From Fodinicurvata halophila (lineage in GTDB: Bacteria; Pseudomonadota; Alphaproteobacteria; Kiloniellales; DSM-21159), in NCBI RefSeq assembly GCF_042651425.1, contig NZ_JBHSCW010000003.1, positions 868,001 through 932,000 of the forward strand: a stretch of 64,000 nt of DNA, written 5' to 3'. Positions 52,412 to 62,018 of this stretch are shown here, in pieces. Each line of letters begins with the position of its first letter. Position 1 is the first letter of the stretch. A program made the translations under genes and the position numbers. The notes beneath the pieces are model-generated. The model was not told the DNA's origin. It was given only the letters and a program-made list of their open reading frames with translations, and did not search any database.

Positions 52412-54100
52412 TCAGAAGGAATACCCTAACTGAAAGAAGATCTGGGTTCCGCGATCCTCGATGTCCTCGCTCGACCAGGCCGGCTGCGTGAGCGTGATCT
52501 GTGCCAGATCCCGGTAAGCCAGCCCCACACCAACCGATCCCAAGTGCGCCGAGCGAAAGTCTGCCCCAATCGGATCATTGTGCAGGTACCCCTGATCCAC
52601 GAAGGCGAAGCTGGACAGTCCCTGTATCTCCTCCAGCAGACTGTCCAGGCTGTAGCGAAGGGTCAGCGCGCCGGCCAGCCCGCTGTCGCCGGAGACCCCC
52701 GTGCGTGCATAGGCCTGGGCGAAGCTGTCGTCTCCCAGGCTCATTCTCACGGCCTGAGGCAGGCGTGTGAAAGCCAATTGACCCATTGCCGAGGCCTCCA
52801 GACTCCAGTCGTCGTCAAGGCTTTGCTGCCAGTGCCCCTCTGCGGACAGCAGGGTGAAGTCCGGGCGTCCTCCCGGACGCGCAACGTCCAGGACCTCGCC
52901 ATCGCTGGCGCCCAGACTCTCCAGTCCCTGCGAGAGCGCCAAGCGCCCCAGGAACGCCGATGAGCCGAACGTCTGGTCATAGCTGGAACTCAGCGTGGCC
53001 CAACGTTGCCGGTCGGTTATGACGCGCGTGGAGCCAGCCCAGATGCGGTCATCCTGGGTCGAGAGGCTCAAACGTCCCAGCAGGTTGTACTTGATGCGGC
53101 GCAGGAAGGGGTGCTCCAGCCAGAACGAGCTCAGGGTCGTCGCCTGTTCGATATCCTGTTCGGCCGCCTCGCCCCCAGGCACGGATTCCAGATAGCCCAG
53201 GGAATACCCGAAGTGCAGGCCTTCGCTCCCGATCGGCGCGGACTGTTCCCACTGCGCCAGCATGAACTCCCTCGGCTCGAAGGGATTGGTGATCAGGGTC
53301 AGGGCATTCTTCTCGAACAGGCCGAAGAAGTCACCGATCTCGCCGTAGGCAATGGCCTGGTAGGGCCCGATGTCCGGAGAGACGGCATTGTTCAGCATGA
53401 CCCGTCCGGCCGGCCCATCCCGATCGAGCTGCAGGGTCAGGCGGCCGGCCTGAACATTGTCGGGGACCTTTTCCAGCAAGGCATCGATCGAGAAGCCCTC
53501 GAGATCCTCGATCAGCAGGAGATCGCGCTCGAGCTGGGAGACCCGCAAGGGCACCTGCCCGGCGATCCGGTCCAGATAGGGCTTCAAACGCTGTGTGATA
53601 TCGGGAATGTCACTGTTGATGCGGATCTCCTCGATGTAGGCGTCGAAGACCCGAATCCTTAGCACGCCTGCCTCGACGTCCCACTTCGTTACCAGGGCGC
53701 GGGCGAAATAGTCCTGTTCCTGGTAGTAACGCTCAATAGCAACGATCAGGTCCTCGATCTGGCTGCGCCCGACCTCTTGCCCCTCCAGAGACACCCAGAG
53801 TGGCCGCAAATCTTCATAGGGCAGGACCTCGGTGCCGCTGAACTCGACGCGATTCAGTCTGTAGGCCTCCTCGGGCAGATCGACCAGTGCACGCCGTTCC
53901 ACCGGCACCGCAAGATCCAGGCTGGGCTGCACTTCAAGGGGTTGGCGGAAACGCTCAATCACCTGGTTCTGATCAACGATCAGGCTTTGAATGGTGCGGG
54001 ATTGGGCCAAGGCCTTCCCATCGGCAAGAAGCAGACCCAGGGCTGCAAGACTGAGGACGCACAGCTGTGGCACTGTGAAGGACACACGAGACATCATCAC
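52412..54100 (-). CDS. Two-partner-secretion transporter (ShlB/FhaC/HecB type, TpsB)
   Basis: 562 residues. A signal peptide (SRVSFTVPQLCVLSLAALGL, AQS cleavage near 33) leads to a POTRA pair (VNRVEFSGTEVLPYEDLRPLW and following, GFSIDALLEKVPDNVQAGRL) and a C-terminal 16-strand barrel that ends in the aromatic residue of GTQIFFQLGYSF. TpsB pores export one large partner (TpsA), whose gene is not within this window, so this is an orphan or its partner is elsewhere. It lies 40 bases past a Tat-exported hydrolase gene, on the same strand. Confidence 0.85.
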   Translation of the reverse strand: MMMSRVSFTVPQLCVLSLAALGLLLADGKALAQSRTIQSLIVDQNQVIERFRQPLEVQPSLDLAVPVERRALVDLPEEAYRLNRVEFSGTEVLPYEDLRPLWVSLEGQEVGRSQIEDLIVAIERYYQEQDYFARALVTKWDVEAGVLRIRVFDAYIEEIRINSDIPDITQRLKPYLDRIAGQVPLRVSQLERDLLLIEDLEGFSIDALLEKVPDNVQAGRLTLQLDRDGPAGRVMLNNAVSPDIGPYQAIAYGEIGDFFGLFEKNALTLITNPFEPREFMLAQWEQSAPIGSEGLHFGYSLGYLESVPGGEAAEQDIEQATTLSSFWLEHPFLRRIKYNLLGRLSLSTQDDRIWAGSTRVITDRQRWATLSSSYDQTFGSSAFLGRLALSQGLESLGASDGEVLDVARPGGRPDFTLLSAEGHWQQSLDDDWSLEASAMGQLAFTRLPQAVRMSLGDDSFAQAYARTGVSGDSGLAGALTLRYSLDSLLEEIQGLSSFAFVDQGYLHNDPIGADFRSAHLGSVGVGLAYRDLAQITLTQPAWSSEDIEDRGTQIFFQLGYSF

Positions 54101-54140
54101 TGTTCTTTTCCAGTTGTTGCTCAGGGAAAGGAGGTCGGCC

Positions 54141-55796
54141 CTAGCGTGTGAAGCGGCCCAGCCCGTTTTCGTTCAAGAACTCAATGGTCATGGCCCCGGC
54201 CATGCCGTTGTCCACAGCGTCAAAGGCGACCCGCGAGACAGAGCCCTCTGGGGCGTTCTCACCCCGTGGACGATAGATGAAGCTGTTTCCATCCCAGGGC
54301 TCCAGCAGGCTTTCCTGCGAGTGCGGGCCCAGCACAACATAGAGGCCACCCGCTCTCTCCACGACCTGCGCTTCACCGAAGTAGCTGTTGGTATAGCGGC
54401 CCGTATAGGTACTGGAGGGTCCGGGCGGCTGCGCGCCTGCCGGACGTGACTTGCCAACCAGTTCCCCCACCGGCGCCACGATGGGCGCCATCAAGGGCTG
54501 ATACGCCGAAAACCAGTCGCGTGTGACCGTCCCGTACTGCACCAGATCCATGAAGGAGGCGGAAATGGCTTCCCCGGCCCCACTGGGCGCAGCATTGGTC
54601 AGCACCGTGATCCCCAGCCCCAGGGACGGCAGCATCAGGTAGTTGCTGCCCACACCCAGGGCAAAGGCGCCGGAATGGCTGAGCGACACCCGCCCCGAGG
54701 GTTCGGTCCCGACACCGAAGCCGTAGCCGTAGGTCGAGATCCGCGCATCCATCGCAAAGGAAGGCGATGAGATGACCTGTGCGGAAACAGCGGGCAGCAA
54801 GGCGTCCGTGGCAATGAGAGATTGTCCCTCGTAGTCGCCCCCCTGAAGGATGAGTGCCATCCATCTGGCCATGTCATGGACGCTGGAACTGACCCCTCCC
54901 GCCGGGGACTGGGCATCGGGCTGCCTCTGGTAGAGCGGCTGATAACCGGCCTCGACAGGGACATGGCCGTCGGCACGGTTGTCGCGCGCGCGATAGTCCG
55001 CATAGCGCGAACTTGTCCGGTTCATGCCCAGCGGGCGATAGAGCTGTGCCGCGCAGAGGTCGGCCCAGTCCTGACCGGCTGCTTCAGCCACCGCCTCGGC
55101 AGCCGCCGTCAGCCCGAAGTTGGTATAGGCATAGTGTGCCCGAAAGGCATGGAGCGGCAGCAGGCGCAGACGCTCCAGGATCGTGCGCCGGTCGTAACCC
55201 AGATCCTCCAGGTCATCGCCCGCATGATCCGACAAACCCGAGCGGTGCGCATAGAGATCCCCGAGAGTCACATGTTCCGATACCCAGGGATCGGCCAGCT
55301 CGAACCAGGGTAGCAGCTGCTGGATCGGCGTGTCCCAGGCAACCAGCCCTTCGGCGACCTGACGGGCAATAACCGTCGCCCCCAGGGACTTGGAGCAGGA
55401 GGCAATCTGGAACACCGTATCGCCATCGACCGTCCCGCTGGCCCCCACGCGGCGCAGTCCGTAACCGCCCGTGAAGACCGTTTCCCCATCGCTCACCACG
55501 GACACCGCAAGGCCCGGAATGCCGCTGCGCTGCAGGATATCCCGGCAAAGTTCATCCAGCCTGTTGAGCGCCGCATCCACGAGATCGGGCGAGGTGAGGA
55601 CGCCGACCGTCTGCGGTGGCGACTGCGTTGCCTCTTCCAGGACCTCAGCCTCGCGCTCCTGGTCCGCTGAAGCAATTCTGGAAGATGTGGCTGACAGAGC
55701 TGTAGCCGCTGTGGCAACCCCCAGCCCCTGCAGCACGCCACGGCGCGACAGATGCAAGGATCCCAGATTGTGACCGGAACCAGAAGACTGCTGCAT
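54141..55796 (-). CDS. Tat-exported serine hydrolase, beta-lactamase class C fold
   Basis: 551 residues. Twin-arginine signal (SRRGVLQGLGVATAA) at 17-31. Catalytic SxxK is S-C-S-K at 133-136 and Y-x-N is YTN at 224-226, with GGVSSSVHDMARWMAL and a likely H-S-G as LSHSGAFALGVG later. The C-terminal 140 residues are a beta-rich extra domain, similar to those in bacterial esterase-like EstB/penicillin-binding relatives. It is probably a peptidase or esterase rather than a resistance beta-lactamase. Its stop is 40 bases before the TpsB gene. Confidence 0.86.
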   Translation of the reverse strand: MQQSSGSGHNLGSLHLSRRGVLQGLGVATAATALSATSSRIASADQEREAEVLEEATQSPPQTVGVLTSPDLVDAALNRLDELCRDILQRSGIPGLAVSVVSDGETVFTGGYGLRRVGASGTVDGDTVFQIASCSKSLGATVIARQVAEGLVAWDTPIQQLLPWFELADPWVSEHVTLGDLYAHRSGLSDHAGDDLEDLGYDRRTILERLRLLPLHAFRAHYAYTNFGLTAAAEAVAEAAGQDWADLCAAQLYRPLGMNRTSSRYADYRARDNRADGHVPVEAGYQPLYQRQPDAQSPAGGVSSSVHDMARWMALILQGGDYEGQSLIATDALLPAVSAQVISSPSFAMDARISTYGYGFGVGTEPSGRVSLSHSGAFALGVGSNYLMLPSLGLGITVLTNAAPSGAGEAISASFMDLVQYGTVTRDWFSAYQPLMAPIVAPVGELVGKSRPAGAQPPGPSSTYTGRYTNSYFGEAQVVERAGGLYVVLGPHSQESLLEPWDGNSFIYRPRGENAPEGSVSRVAFDAVDNGMAGAMTIEFLNENGLGRFTR

Positions 55797-55991
55797 CTTT
55801 ATTCCCCCTGCTCATCCCGTCACGCAGACTGTTGGGCAGGGCAAAAACCAAGTCTCACCGGCACCGTCATATCCATGCGACAGGAACACGGCCCCTTGCG
55901 CGACCGTTTCCCGTTATTCTTTCGTTATACCTCCTTTTCTTCGGGCAGCAATTGAATCTTGCAGCTCCGCTTCACTTGACGCGCGAGCGTT

Positions 55992-57971
55992 TTACCCGCG
56001 CCGGCGCAACAGCAGCATCAGGAAGGGCGCCCCGACCAAGGCCGAGACCAGGCCGGCCGGCAACTGATAGGGAAAGGCCAGGTTGCGGCCGATCCAGTCG
56101 GCCAGCACCATCACCACCGCCCCCGCCAGGACGGCGCCGAACAGCTGGCTGCGCGCCCGGATCAGGCCGAGTTCGCGTGCTATATGCGGGGCCATCAACC
56201 CGACAAACGACAAGGGACCGACGATCATGGTTCCGGCCGCGGTCAGCAGCACCGCCAGGGAAAACAGCGTGATGCGCGCCGGCTGCACCGCAATGCCCAC
56301 GGCCTGCGCCGCAGCACGCCCCAGCGGCAGGATATCGAGCCAGCGCAGCGTGAGCGTACACAGCCCCAGCAACAGCACGGCCAGTCCCAAGGCAGGCAGT
56401 GCGGTCTCCAGGGTTACGCCATAGGTGCTGCCGGCAATCCAGTTCAGCAGCTTGAGGGCGCGCGGATCACCCGTCGCGGAGAGAACGGCCACCACGGCAT
56501 CCAGCAGCGCATTGAGCGCAATTCCGGCCAGCACGATCCGCTCGGGCAAGAATCCACTGCGCCATCCCAGGGCCAGGATCACCAGCAGGACCGCCATGGC
56601 TCCCAGGGCCGCGCTTCCCATCTGCAGCGGCAGCGCCGGCGCGGTGACCAGGAAGACCAGAGCCGCCATGCCCATGGTGGCGCCGGCACTGACCCCCAGG
56701 ACCTCGGGGCTGGCCATCTCGTTGGCCGTCAGGCGCTGCAGGATCAGGCCGGCGGCAGCCAGCATCAATCCCGCCGCCAGCGCCGCCAGCATGCGCGGCA
56801 GGCGCCAGGGCAACAGCTCTCCGGTCAATTGCCCAGAGACAAAACCCCAGGTGCCGTCCGGCAGGCGTCCCCCCAGCACCGCCAGGACAGCCATAAGGGC
56901 CAGCAGAGCAAGCAGCACGGCAAGCACTTTGAAGCCATGGCCGCGCCGCATCGGCTGCGCGGCCCCGGAGAGGGACGGCGGTTGCTCCTGGGCACGCAGA
57001 CGCGGCAGCAGGAGCAGCAGCAGGGGGCTGCCGAAGAGCGCGGTCACCGCGCCGGTGGGCAGGAAATCGGCCAGACTTCCGGCTGCGATCTGCACTGCCT
57101 GGTCCGTGAACCACAGCAGCCCCGCACCAAGCAGGGGGGCCCAGAGCAGGCGTTGGCGAAAACGCCGGGCCCCGCAGAGCCGTGCAATCGTCGGCGCCAC
57201 CAGGCCGATGAATCCGATCACCCCGACCAGCGAGGTCACCACGGCGGTCAGGCAGAGGGCCACCGCCGCCCCGCCCCAACGGATGGCGGCCGTCCGCAAT
57301 CCCAAGGCACGCGCCTGTTCATCGGGCAGGCTGAGCAATTCCAGCGGGCGGGCCATCACCATGACGATACCGCCCAGAAGCAGCAGGCGCGGCAGCATGG
57401 ACAGTGGTACCGACCAGTCCTGCTGCTGCAGCGAGCCGCCTCCCCAGATGAACAGGCTTTCCAGATAGCGGTCGTTCAGCAGGATCAACAGGGCGGAGAG
57501 CGCCCCGCAGTAGAGGCTGACCACCAGGCCAGCCAGCACCATGGTGACCGGAGAAAAATCGCGCCGGGCCCCCAGGGCCAACACCACGAGCCCGGCTGCC
57601 AGGCTGCCGGCCAGGGCGACCATATCGCTGCCCAGCACGAAGAGCCCCGGGGCGTAGAGCGTGGCCAGCGACAAGGACAGCTTGGCCCCGGCCGAGAGGC
57701 CCAGCGTGGTGGGCGAAGCCAGGGGATTGCGCAGCACCTGCTGCAGGATGGTACCCGCCAGACCCAGGGCCGCCCCGGCCAGCAGGGAGGTCGCAAGGCG
57801 CGGCAGATCGGAGTACAGCAGCACTAGCCGGCCGGCATCGAAGCCGGCAGCATTCTCCCGAGAAAGATCCCGCAGCTCCGGCCCCAACGACCAGAGCGTC
57901 ATCCCCGCGGCCGGCAGCACGGCCAGCAGGAAAACCAGCGGCAGGGTGCGTGCTCCTGGCTCGGTCCTCAT
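55992..57971 (-). CDS. fhuB: Fe(III)-hydroxamate ABC transporter permease (FhuB, fused double permease)
   Basis: 659 residues made of two FecCD-type halves, about 20 helices, as in FhuB. The half repeats can be read: LLAGAALGLAGTILQQVLRNPLASPTTLGLSAGA and LAAGLMLAAAGLILQRLTANEMASPEVLGVSAGA. GLVAPTIARLCG and GLMAPHIARELG are the EAA-like coupling loops for the ATPase. ATGA overlap with fhuD; last gene of the operon. Confidence 0.95.
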   Translation of the reverse strand: MRTEPGARTLPLVFLLAVLPAAGMTLWSLGPELRDLSRENAAGFDAGRLVLLYSDLPRLATSLLAGAALGLAGTILQQVLRNPLASPTTLGLSAGAKLSLSLATLYAPGLFVLGSDMVALAGSLAAGLVVLALGARRDFSPVTMVLAGLVVSLYCGALSALLILLNDRYLESLFIWGGGSLQQQDWSVPLSMLPRLLLLGGIVMVMARPLELLSLPDEQARALGLRTAAIRWGGAAVALCLTAVVTSLVGVIGFIGLVAPTIARLCGARRFRQRLLWAPLLGAGLLWFTDQAVQIAAGSLADFLPTGAVTALFGSPLLLLLLPRLRAQEQPPSLSGAAQPMRRGHGFKVLAVLLALLALMAVLAVLGGRLPDGTWGFVSGQLTGELLPWRLPRMLAALAAGLMLAAAGLILQRLTANEMASPEVLGVSAGATMGMAALVFLVTAPALPLQMGSAALGAMAVLLVILALGWRSGFLPERIVLAGIALNALLDAVVAVLSATGDPRALKLLNWIAGSTYGVTLETALPALGLAVLLLGLCTLTLRWLDILPLGRAAAQAVGIAVQPARITLFSLAVLLTAAGTMIVGPLSFVGLMAPHIARELGLIRARSQLFGAVLAGAVVMVLADWIGRNLAFPYQLPAGLVSALVGAPFLMLLLRRRG

Positions 57972-58870
57972 GCCGCCTCTCCCTCGAGGTGGTGTGAGAG
58001 AACCCGGGCAAAGCGCAAGGCCGACGGCAGCATGCCGAACATCAGTACAGGGGGTAGAACAGAGAAGCGTCCAGCTTCGACGGGCGGCAGGCGAGTCCAG
58101 AGTGGACTGTTGTCCAGGGTGGGCATGACCTCACCGGGCAGGGGCTCGAAGGTCAGGATCCGGGTCTCCGGGCCCGCCGCGTCCGCCAGTTGCTCGATCC
58201 CGACCGTCTGGAAGCCCCAGGCATTGGTGCCCCCCTGCCAGGCATTGGGAATGCCGATGCGCTGCAACACGTCATCGAACAGACTGCCCTGGCCGTAGAC
58301 GCGTACGTGACGGGCGTCCATGAAACGGAGCAGGAGCAGGGATCCGGTGCGAGCTTCCTTGAAATCACCGGTAAGGTCTTCAAAGGCGCTTTCCGTCTGC
58401 TCGATAAGCTGCTGCGCCTGTTCCTCGCGCTCCAGGCGCTGTCCCAGCGCCAGGGTGGCCTCCCGCGCCTTGCGATAGGGCTGCTTGTCCCGGTCATAGA
58501 TCGAGAAGGAGAGAACCGGCGCGAGCTCTTCCAGGCGGCCACGCAATCCTTGCACATAGGGAGTCGTCAGGATCAGGTCGGGCTCGAGCGCGGCCAGACG
58601 CTCCATGTTGATCTCGCGGTCGGTGCCCAGGTCCACCACCTGTTGTGGCAGGGGCGGCTCCACCACCCATTCGGACCAGCTCTCCGCAGCCGCCACCCCG
58701 ACAGGTGTATGCCCCAGGGAGAGTAGGGTATTGGCCAGCCCGTAATCCAGGGAGGCCACGCGCAACTCGCGCCCCGAAGCCGCAAGGAGTGCGCGCGGCA
58801 GCAGGCAGCCAGCCACGAGGCTCATGAGCACGGCCCGCCGGCGTGCGGAGAAGATCCCCCTACCCGGCAC
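57968..58870 (-). CDS. fhuD: Iron-siderophore ABC transporter substrate-binding protein (FhuD)
   Basis: 300 residues. The N-terminus MPGRGIFSARRRAVLMSLVAGC contains a twin-arginine stretch and a VAGC lipobox-like cysteine, so export by Tat and lipid anchoring are both possible. The body has the FhuD pattern: VASLDYGLANTLLSLGHTPVGVAA, LVDLGTDREINMERLAALEPDLILTTPYV and a long backbone helix (EREEQAQQLIEQTESAFEDL). It overlaps both fhuB (4 bases) and fhuC (11 bases). Confidence 0.92.
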   Translation of the reverse strand: MPGRGIFSARRRAVLMSLVAGCLLPRALLAASGRELRVASLDYGLANTLLSLGHTPVGVAAAESWSEWVVEPPLPQQVVDLGTDREINMERLAALEPDLILTTPYVQGLRGRLEELAPVLSFSIYDRDKQPYRKAREATLALGQRLEREEQAQQLIEQTESAFEDLTGDFKEARTGSLLLLRFMDARHVRVYGQGSLFDDVLQRIGIPNAWQGGTNAWGFQTVGIEQLADAAGPETRILTFEPLPGEVMPTLDNSPLWTRLPPVEAGRFSVLPPVLMFGMLPSALRFARVLSHHLEGEAA

Positions 58871-59657
58871 AGGCCACCGGCGTTCCCAGCACGGGATGAT
58901 CGATCACGGTCATCTCGACCCCATAAATTTCGCCCAGGCAGGAGGAGGTCATGATGTGCCCTGGCCCACCCGAAACCACCAGCCTGCCCTGCTTGAGGGC
59001 ATGCAGTTCGTCGCAGAAGCGCGCGGCCAGGTTCACGTCGTGCAGCACCATGACCACCGTCATGCCCTGTTCGCGCGACAGGCGGCGCACGAGGGAGAGC
59101 ACCTCCAGCTGGTGCGCCACGTCGAGCGCCGAGATCGGTTCATCCAGCAACAGGCAGCGCGTATCCTGGGCCAGGGCCATGGCAATCCAGGCGCGCTGCC
59201 GCTCACCCCCGGACAGGCTGTCCACCTGCCGGCGCGCCAGATCGGTCAATCCGCAACGATCCAGGGCCGTATCGACCTTGTCACGGTCCAGGTCCCCGAA
59301 CCGTCCCAGAGCCCCATGCCAGGGATAGCGCCCGAACTCCCCCAGTTCGCGCACCGTCAGCCCCAGGGTCGCAGGCATCTCCTGTGGCAGGTAGGCCACC
59401 TCACGGGCGAAAGCCCGTTCGCTCCAGTCGCCGACCGGCTGTCCGGCAAAGAGCAGACGGCCTTCCGTCGGACGCCATTGCCGCGCCATCAGTTTCATCA
59501 GGGTCGACTTGCCCGAGCCGTTGTGGCCGATCAGTCCGGTCACGCCCCCGGGGCTCACCGAGAGGCTCAGGGTCTTAAGGATGGAGGTGTCCCTAACCCT
59601 GTAGCCCAGAGCCTCTACAGTGAACCCCGGCGCACTGGAGGACCAGTCCTCAGGCAT
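58860..59657 (-). CDS. fhuC: Iron-siderophore ABC transporter ATP-binding protein (FhuC)
   Basis: 265 residues. Walker A GHNGSGKST, Q-loop PQEMPATLGL, signature LSGGERQRAWIAMALAQDT and Walker B LLLDEP with the following H-loop VMVLHDVNLA. Strong likeness to FhuC/FepC. It follows the receptor gene by 24 bases and begins an fhuC-fhuD-fhuB order. Confidence 0.95.
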   Translation of the reverse strand: MPEDWSSSAPGFTVEALGYRVRDTSILKTLSLSVSPGGVTGLIGHNGSGKSTLMKLMARQWRPTEGRLLFAGQPVGDWSERAFAREVAYLPQEMPATLGLTVRELGEFGRYPWHGALGRFGDLDRDKVDTALDRCGLTDLARRQVDSLSGGERQRAWIAMALAQDTRCLLLDEPISALDVAHQLEVLSLVRRLSREQGMTVVMVLHDVNLAARFCDELHALKQGRLVVSGGPGHIMTSSCLGEIYGVEMTVIDHPVLGTPVACAG

Positions 59658-59681
59658 TTTGATTGGCGCTCCCCTCTACGC

Positions 59682-61772
59682 TCAGAAGCGGTACCGCAGG
59701 CTGGCAATGAACTTGCGCCCCTCGTCGCGATAGCAATAGCCAGCGTTACAGACCTCCTTTTCCTGATTCAGGAGGTTATAGCCGTTCACCTGGAAACGCG
59801 CACCGGCAAGTTTTGGATCGAAGTTCCCCAGATCGTAGTGCAGCGATGCATCGGCAAAGAACCTGGCATCGTTCGTGATGGTGTTCTGGTCATTGCCATA
59901 GCTTTGCCCCGAGTAGCGCAGTCCAGCACCCGCACCGAGGCCTGCCAGACTGCCCTCCTGGATGGTGTAGTCGGCATAAACCGAGAAAGTGTGTTTCGGA
60001 ATGCCGTTCAGGGTGTTTCCTTCCGTTCCCCGCGCTCCTTTCTCAATCTCGACGTCCGTATAGGCATAGGAAGCCGTGAGATCGAGGCCATTATCCAGCG
60101 TCGCAACACCCTCGATCTCGAAACCACGGGAGCGCAAGTCAAGCTGCACTTGCTGGTTGACCCCTGACGACGCATCGAAAACCACCCCATCTCTTTGGTG
60201 GATATCGAAAAGCGAGGTCGTGATCAGAGCATTGTAGCCCGGCACCTCGTACTTGACGCCGACCTCCTTCTGGTCAGCTACGGTTGGCTTGGCTGGCGAA
60301 CCGCCCATGAGGGTTCCGACATTCGGCGTGAAGGACGTCGTATAGCTCACATAAGGAACAAATCCCAGATTGGTGCGATAGGAAAGAGACGCACGCCAGG
60401 AGAACTCCTCATCCTCCTGATCAACCGTGCTACGGCCACTTCCTGAAGGTGTTGTGGTCTCTGCAGAGAGCCAGTCGTAACGTCCGCCCAGGTTCAGGAT
60501 CCAGTTGTCATACTCCATTCGGTGAGACGCGTAGAGCCCGAATTGCCGCTGATCCTGTTTTTCAGTGAACGAAAGTTTCGGAGGTTGTCCCTGCCCCGGC
60601 AGAGCGCCCGAGCCCTGTTCCTGTTCATAGCCGACCCAACTGTAGTTCAGGCCGGTCACGGAAGTGTGAAAAAGGGAACCGGTCTCGTACTTGGCTTGTA
60701 AGAAGTTATCGGTCACAAAGGTGGAGAGTTCTTCGGCATTGCGACCCGCAGCTCGTGAGACCGGGTCGGTTGTCGGGTCCGTCACATAGGCATATTCCAG
60801 ATTGTTGTCGAGGCCTGCGTAGCGGGCTGAAGAGAAGAGAGTGAAGGTATCGTCAAAGCTGTGTTCGAACTCGTAACCGGCTCGATACTGGCGCTGCGTG
60901 AAATCATTGTAGTCGGGATCACCTGAATAGATATCCGTGACACCATCCTGGTCATTGTAATAGGCGGCTGTTCCCCCAACTTTGGAATCCATGTACTCAC
61001 CCAGGATTGTCAGGGTCGTATCGTCATCCGGTTTCCAGGTAAATGCAGGGGCGATATATGCTCGATTGTCGGGAAATCCATCTATCTCTGTACCACTGTC
61101 TCGGATCACGCCTGTCAAGCGATAGAGAAAGTTACCTTTTTCAGTGACGGGCCCTGAGAGATCGAAGTTTGCCTGTTTTCGGTGATGACTTCCTCCCTGA
61201 AGCTCAACCTCTCGGAATGGGTGCTCCGTCGGCTTCTTGGTCACGAGATTGACAAGCCCGCCTGCAGTGGATGCCCCATAAAGAGATGAAGACGGACCTT
61301 TGAGAATCTCGACCGCTTCCAGACCGTAAGGTTCCGACCTGAACAATCCGGTCGGACTTGCAAAGCGTCTCAAACCATCCTGGAAGACACCATTGTAGGT
61401 CGCGGAGAAGCCGCGCACGAAAAACGCATCAAAGCGCGGATCCAGACCATAAGCCCCTGTGCGCACCCCTGGCGTATAGGCCAAGGCATCCTCCAAGGAT
61501 GCCGGGTTTCGATCATCCAGCTGGCTCTCCGTAAGCACCGAGACCGACTGCGGCACCTCGACAAAGGGTGTTTCCGACTTGGAGCCGATGCGCCCCGAGA
61601 CCGGCACATAGCCGTCCTGAACCAGTCCCTGGTCACTCTCAGCCTCCACCTCGATGGCATCGAGCGTAATCTCGCCCTGATCCTGGGCCAGAGCCGATCC
61701 GCTGGTCATCACGGCCAACGGGAGGATGGACCAGAGAATACGATGTCTTCCGGGATTTCTATGTTTTGTCAT
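59682..61772 (-). CDS. TonB-dependent siderophore receptor (ferrichrome/hydroxamate type)
   Basis: 696 residues from the ATG at 61772 (GAGAG upstream). Signal peptide ends near residue 30 (GSALAQDQGE). A TonB-box-like ITLDAIEVEA segment precedes the plug (SETPFVEVPQSVSVLTESQLDDRN and LEDALAYTPGVRTG), then a 22-strand barrel ending in SLRYRF. The plug features are of the FhuA/FoxA siderophore group. It heads the fhuCDB operon behind two Fur-box candidates. Confidence 0.94.
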   Translation of the reverse strand: MTKHRNPGRHRILWSILPLAVMTSGSALAQDQGEITLDAIEVEAESDQGLVQDGYVPVSGRIGSKSETPFVEVPQSVSVLTESQLDDRNPASLEDALAYTPGVRTGAYGLDPRFDAFFVRGFSATYNGVFQDGLRRFASPTGLFRSEPYGLEAVEILKGPSSSLYGASTAGGLVNLVTKKPTEHPFREVELQGGSHHRKQANFDLSGPVTEKGNFLYRLTGVIRDSGTEIDGFPDNRAYIAPAFTWKPDDDTTLTILGEYMDSKVGGTAAYYNDQDGVTDIYSGDPDYNDFTQRQYRAGYEFEHSFDDTFTLFSSARYAGLDNNLEYAYVTDPTTDPVSRAAGRNAEELSTFVTDNFLQAKYETGSLFHTSVTGLNYSWVGYEQEQGSGALPGQGQPPKLSFTEKQDQRQFGLYASHRMEYDNWILNLGGRYDWLSAETTTPSGSGRSTVDQEDEEFSWRASLSYRTNLGFVPYVSYTTSFTPNVGTLMGGSPAKPTVADQKEVGVKYEVPGYNALITTSLFDIHQRDGVVFDASSGVNQQVQLDLRSRGFEIEGVATLDNGLDLTASYAYTDVEIEKGARGTEGNTLNGIPKHTFSVYADYTIQEGSLAGLGAGAGLRYSGQSYGNDQNTITNDARFFADASLHYDLGNFDPKLAGARFQVNGYNLLNQEKEVCNAGYCYRDEGRKFIASLRYRF

Positions 61773-61871
61773 GTGAACTCTCGCCTGTGCTGTAGCCACC
61801 GCGACGCGATCAAGCCAGCACGACTTCACACCCCGCGGCGGAAAAGGACTTCATTGAAAGGCATGAAGGCA

Positions 61872-61890
61872 AATGATAGTAACTCTCATT
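61872..61890. promoter_or_regulatory. Fur box candidate 1
   Basis: AATGATAGTAACTCTCATT is a 19-base near-palindrome (two mismatched base pairs) of Fur-box type, 100 bases before the receptor ATG and in the receptor/FhuF divergent gap. Confidence 0.6.
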
Positions 61891-61953
61891 GGCAACCATT
61901 TGATCCCCTTGGCTGCGTGAGAGTCTGCATTGCCCGCCCCTGAGTATAAGACT

Positions 61954-61972
61954 CATAATCATTCGCATTATC
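61954..61972. promoter_or_regulatory. Fur box candidate 2
   Basis: CATAATCATTCGCATTATC matches the 19-base Fur consensus at about 14 positions, with ATAAT and ATTAT arms. It lies 47 bases before the FhuF-like start. Two boxes in one divergent gap would allow control of both directions by iron. Confidence 0.55.
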
Positions 61973-62018
61973 AATCGTCAAGCCCAGCCTGTGACTGGCT
62001 TGCGAGAGCGGGGTGGCC

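Noticed and set aside
56184..57827. 547-codon open frame antisense to fhuB
   Set aside because: Composition is dominated by Gln, Arg, Gly and His and has no family motif; it is the antisense shadow of a GC-rich permease gene.
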